A DNA stretch of 64,000 nt from the NCBI GenBank assembly GCA_947311845.1, contig CAMZMU010000069.1, positions 8,425,875 to 8,489,874 of the forward strand. Reading direction: 5' to 3'. Position 1 is the stretch's first letter, and the number at the start of each line of letters is the position of its first letter. The notes under the pieces are model-generated. The model ran no database searches. It was given only the letters and a program-made list of their open reading frames with translations, and was not told the origin of the DNA. This document shows, one piece after another, positions 59,690 to 64,000 of the stretch. A program made the position numbers and the translations under genes. The stretch comes from Poa pratensis. Lineage: Eukaryota > Streptophyta > Magnoliopsida > Poales > Poaceae.

Positions 59690-62436
59690 AAATTTTGGAA
59701 ATAAAAGTTACTGCGGTTACAAAACCGACGAGTCCGCCAAAATGAGTTACATGACATGACGAAGATACTGTACCAACCAGTCGTCCTCGATGCATGCATC
59801 TCCCTTCCATTATCACTGTAGCAGTTGAAGACGGGTACATACAGAAATACGTACATGAATCCAGTCCAAAGTTTTGGGCCATCATGGTTCGCAAGCGATC
59901 GAGCTAGGCCCAGACCCAGACTGAACTAGGAGTCTAGGACAGGTCGCCGCCCTTGGACCAGCGGCTTGAGTGTGCGCAGTGCAACTAGCTAGACCCACGC
60001 CGCCGTCGAGGACGGTCGGTTGCGTTCGTCGGCACTGGCCGATGTCCCCGTCGTGAGTGTTCTCGCTCTGGATTATCCTCTTCCTGTCACGCAACGCTTC
60101 GCTTCGTACGGTGGAAACAGTGAGCCGGAAACGGAAACGAGACGGGCGGAGGGAACAGCTGCAGACGCAGGGGAGGGGTCTTGCTCCCTGGCCGCCGGTA
60201 CGTCCTCCTCCGGCGCCGGCCGCCGGGCCTACGCGGCCATGATGTTGGTTTTGGTTGAGCTGCGCTGCTCTGCTCTCTTATTTGTCAGATAATCTTTGTC
60301 AACGTGGCTAAGCTAGGTGGGTCACTCATCATGGAGCTTGATGTACTAGACTACGAGCTAGCACTTGTAGGGGCTCGGCCTACTGCCAATTTGTTTTTCG
60401 AATGTTAGCGGCCGGGCTAGCTACACAGTGTTACCGCTGTTCTATAGGATCAGAATTGATACTACACGTACAACCTGTAGTTTACTGACAATTTTCTCCT
60501 TCTTAATTAATAGATGAGGCAAAGCCTTTACCTCCGTTTGAAAAGAAAAAAAAAAGCTCTCCGGTTATCTGAAGTATCAGTTTAGTTCTACGTACATGCA
60601 CTCTGGTTCAACTTATGGCTGGGCAAGTCGCCCCCACAAGAAAAAAATGAACAGAATTCTTATCAACAGTTGCATCTCTTAACAGTGCACAACTGCACAC
60701 TACAATGATGATTGAGTTTCAGAAAACAAATGGACAATGATGACTGTTCACCACCACTGTATCCCCCAAGGAATGCAGTCACGTTTACTCCCATCTCATT
60801 CTTAGGGGAGCACGGACAGGGGCATCCACCATCACGATAGGACGACTGGATCGCGATTGCCGATGGGTACATCGGTCGGTCCTTCCTTGCACTTGCATGA
60901 ATGCATGCATGATCGACATTTCCGTCAAGTTCGGATCGACATTTCCGTCTTTAAGAATGCCCTTTCATTGGTTCATGGGCTCATGGCACATACATCTCCA
61001 ATTCTCCATTACACACGTAGGGCTCACTTGAATGGTCTGAGAAAACGGCTCCACAATATTTTACCCGCCTTAGTTGGATTTTTAGGAGGACCTCGTTGGG
61101 TCTGTGAAATTTCCGATCTGTTTGGCTAATATACGACCAAACCAGTCGAGGCGGTAGGCACCGCAAAATTATTATTGTTATTTACAAGAGATTAGAGTGC
61201 ATGAAAAAATATTTACAAAATATAGTGTCTTGAAATCCTTAAAGACCCAGTTTGGATACATATTTTTAGACACGGAATTGGGATTAGGTTTTCTGACTTC
61301 TGTTGGATGTAATTTAGAATAGGGAGAATGAACTAGAACTTTATCGAGTATCGACGAACGACGATAGTCCGCTATAACTAAATCACCTCTCCTCCAAAAC
61401 AGAGCTCTACCCTTCAAACCAGGAGACATTCCATGAATATGCACTTGCTCCGACGAATCCCTTCGGCTGCTGCCAGAACCGGAGGCTCCCTGCCGTACAC
61501 CACCGTCGTCATAGTATTCCTGCAGACCACAATAGCCTTGGTGTCCCTCCACGCTCCCGTGTGCACCGCCTTGGCCTCGCGCACCCGCGAGTCGGGTGCG
61601 CGAGTCGCGCGGATGAACAAGCTCATCCGCTCAGCTATGGTGCTTCCGAGTGCCTATGGGCAACATGAGGAGGTGGTTATTTATGTTGCCCACAATCTTA
61701 CAAATTAAACAACACTCATGGAGAATACTCCTAAGGATTTCAATGTTTCAAAATTTATATTAAAATCTTTTGAGTCAAAAAGACCGTTAGCTTACTAGTT
61801 ATTTTTAGTTTGACTGTCTAAACTAGCATCTACAAAATCATATTTATATTATTTTTGCATCTACATTATTAAGCATAATTTTATTGTGTGTACGTATATT
61901 TATTTATATGTGAGACCATACACTATTATAAATATGGTAAAAGGTTTACATGTAAGACAGTATGAATGTGGTGGAAAGTTTAATATCTTGACGATAAAAT
62001 AGTTTTATTATTCAGTTTCTTTCCATGCTTGTGAATCTACATGCCATAAAAATTTGACAATTTGAGGTTGAGTTATTTCATGTACATGTATTATTGTTGG
62101 ATTGTAGCTGTTGCTGAGTCCATTTCCAAGTCAAATCATGTACATGTAGCTGTTGCTGTAGCTGTAGCTCTCCCTGACAGCGGCGAGGTGGTGGCTGGCC
62201 GCCTTCGACTCCGACGCCGGCGATGGCGTGTTCTTCGATCTTTGGTTCGTTTCCCCTACGTATTTTGTACTTTGTATTTCCTACCGTGTACGTTGTATGT
62301 GGTATGTGTTGAATATATGTGGTGGAAAAATTGCAAAAAAAAAAAAAAGTCAAATCTGGCAGCCATCACACCAGATCCAATCATCAGAGATTGACCCCAC
62401 GTATCACCCAAAATGAATGTCAATGTTATTAGAAAA
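59690..62436 (+). repeat. Three-copy host repeat, copy C
   Basis: It aligns with B from TACTGTACCAACCAG near 59765 to ATCCAATCATCAGAGATTGA near 62376. Matching blocks include the lead GATGCATGCATCTCC (59790), GTGGGTCACTCAT (60317; B 46763), AAGTCGCCCCCACAAGAAAA (60629), TAGGACGACTGGATCGCGAT (60838), ATGCACTTGCTCCGACGAATC (61439) and TTTCAATGTTTCAAAATTTATAT (61738; B 50659). A 200-bp insert relative to B lies at about 62140-62345. A minus-strand Helitron follows directly. Confidence 0.75.
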
Positions 62437-64000
62437 CTAGGTAAATTTGGTGCGGCGGCACAGCCACACCCGTGTGGTAAAATTCAATTTTGAAGTTGTC
62501 GACGTTTAAAAATTGCGTATATTTGAGAATCGTTTGGATGAAAAGAGAGTTTGTGTTTGAAAATTGTCTAGGTTGCAAAAATTTGTCGAATTGGAAAGTT
62601 TTTTAGATTTGTATTATTTTTCATGTTAGTAAACCTGTGTGGTAAAATTCAATTTTGAAATTTTCGATGTTTAAAAATTGCGTATATTTGAGAATCGTTC
62701 GGATGGAAAGAGAGTTTGTGTTTGAAAATTGTCTAGGTTGCAAAAATTTGTCGAATTGGAAAGTTTTTTAGTTTTTTATTATTTTCACATTAGTCAAATG
62801 GTTAGAATTGAAGGCAACTGGAATTTTGAATTTAGATTTCGAAAATTTGTTGATTTGATTTTTTTTAGATTTTAATTTTTCTTCACGGTAGTAAAACGGT
62901 TAGATTTGAAATGCAGATTAAATTTTGAAATATTCAAATTTGTTTGCCATGTTATGGCAATAGAATTGATATTTGAAAAATGTCCACATCTTTGAAGTGT
63001 GTAGATTTGAAAATTGTCGAAATGCAAAGAAAGCTCGTGGATTTTTCCGGTGGTTACTGATGGAAAGTTTTCCATCTTCTGGTTTCATTTTTTTTTTGTT
63101 GTTTTTGTAAATATCGTGGTGTGAAGAATACAAATTTGAAGATGAGTACATTCAAAAGTTGTTCGAATTGAGATCTATTGAAATTTAAAGGAAGGTGATA
63201 TTTGTAAGTTTTTCAAATTTTGTAAATTCGTAAAGTTGGAAAGTTATTCACACGCCGCACCCGGTGTATTTTTGAATGCTGTAATTTGGTGGGTTTTGTC
63301 GTATATTTTGTTGAAAATTTCACTAAGTTTGTTCTCTAAATTTGGACTAATGGGGAAACGTAGAAATCTTTTCGGGTTTTTCGTTTATTTTCTCTAAATT
63401 TGCACTATTTTGATAATGTTCTTTTTTCTTTTATGACACAAATAGGTTGCATATTTTATTTAATTTGGAAATATTGAAATCCGTTGGAGTTTGACGCTGA
63501 TTTTATCCAAATCTTTACTATTTTGAAATATATTTTTTTCTGGCCATAAATGGGTTGCACCTTCTGTTTATAAGAAATGTGAAACATTTTTTTTCATTTT
63601 TTTTCGATTAGTAGATCTGAAGGTGTTGATTTTAGGGCATTTATTATTTTTTTTCTGGATATTGTTTAGGGAAATTGGGTCGGCATTCGAGAAATTCTAT
63701 ATTTTCAAATTTGATATGCGACGATATGTCATAATTATTGGACGATATTTTATTTATTTATTTTACGTTCTTTTTTTTTTTTGCTGTTATATTTGTGAGT
63801 AGTACGGTGTAGAAAATTCAAATTTTCAAATGTCCACTTTGGAAAGTTATTCAAAAACCCTGACAGATGTGTCGCACCTGTCAAGTTACAAATAATTTCA
63901 GAAAATAGGTGGAACTTACGAATTGTCGATTTTTTTTTATTGTGCATTTCGTATGTATGAGTGGATTTGTTGTAATTAGTAAATTTGAAGTCTCTGTTTC
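62437..64000 (-). mobile_element. Helitron 3' end; element continues beyond the window
   Basis: On the minus strand the sequence runs ...GTGCCGCCGCAC (perfect 4-bp-stem hairpin), CAAATTTAC, CTAG (ending at 62437), followed by T: a Helitron 3' terminus. It sits exactly where homology between copy C and copy B is interrupted. The rest to 64000 is AT-rich, gene-free DNA of the same style as the inner Helitron at 31600-35340, and the 5' end lies outside the window. Confidence 0.65.
62472..62799. repeat. 165-bp tandem duplication
   Basis: Units start at GTGTGGTAAAATTCAATTTT at 62472 and 62637 and share almost all bases, including GCGTATATTTGAGAATCGTT. They lie just inside the Helitron 3' end. Confidence 0.88.

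Overview
This is a plant nuclear window from a large grass genome, most likely the wheat/barley tribe (Triticeae). The reasons are Stowaway elements with CTCCCTCCG ends, Tourist/Harbinger elements with TTA or TAA target duplications, several Helitrons, many 5'-truncated LINEs with zinc-binding RT tails, a copia LTR element with an initiator-tRNA primer site, GC-rich exons in AT-rich surroundings, and very low gene density. Nothing bacterial, organellar or viral was recognised. Every alignment here was made by eye, so boundaries given as approximate are approximate.

Only one conventional gene looks intact: an EXORDIUM/PHI-1-like secreted protein at 56535-57503 (+). A second EXORDIUM-like gene lies on the minus strand at 19912-26290. 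A copia element (20573-26020) with an exact 5-bp target duplication splits it, and it also carries frameshifts and a nonsense codon. A five-exon FAD-dependent monooxygenase gene (18036-16414, minus) keeps its splice sites and phases but has two 1-nt deletions. An intact 298-codon open reading frame at 43870-42974 (minus) ends in an EAR-like LDLNLNEL motif and lies wholly inside a Harbinger-type transposon with its own TATA-like box.

Layout. 1-4967: a minus-strand Helitron 5' end plus a three-exon fragment of an unrecognised gene, a 350-bp tandem duplication and a CACTA terminus. 5016-9380: four degenerate copies of a Raf-like kinase gene. 9381-16413: MITEs, a minisatellite and a truncated LINE. 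16414-18036: monooxygenase pseudogene. 18788-19719: Harbinger-like element. 19912-26290: EXORDIUM pseudogene with its copia insertion. 27067-30045: a foldback element, LINEs, and a hAT element split by a LINE. 30801-39489: nested Helitrons, one carrying a HIP (Hsc70-interacting protein) N-terminal fragment. 39490-55202: more TEs, the EAR-motif ORF and another Helitron. 55203-57862: the intact EXORDIUM gene, with an 872-bp Harbinger element inserted 14 bp before its ATG and a Stowaway element behind it. 58484-64000: LINE, MITE and a minus-strand Helitron that runs off the window.

One long-range pattern ties the right half together. A non-coding host sequence occurs three times in direct orientation (copy A about 28.4-42.4 kb, B about 46.1-51.1 kb, C about 59.7-62.4 kb). 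Comparing the copies shows which inserts arrived after the duplication and supports the Helitron, hAT, LINE and short-retroposon boundaries.
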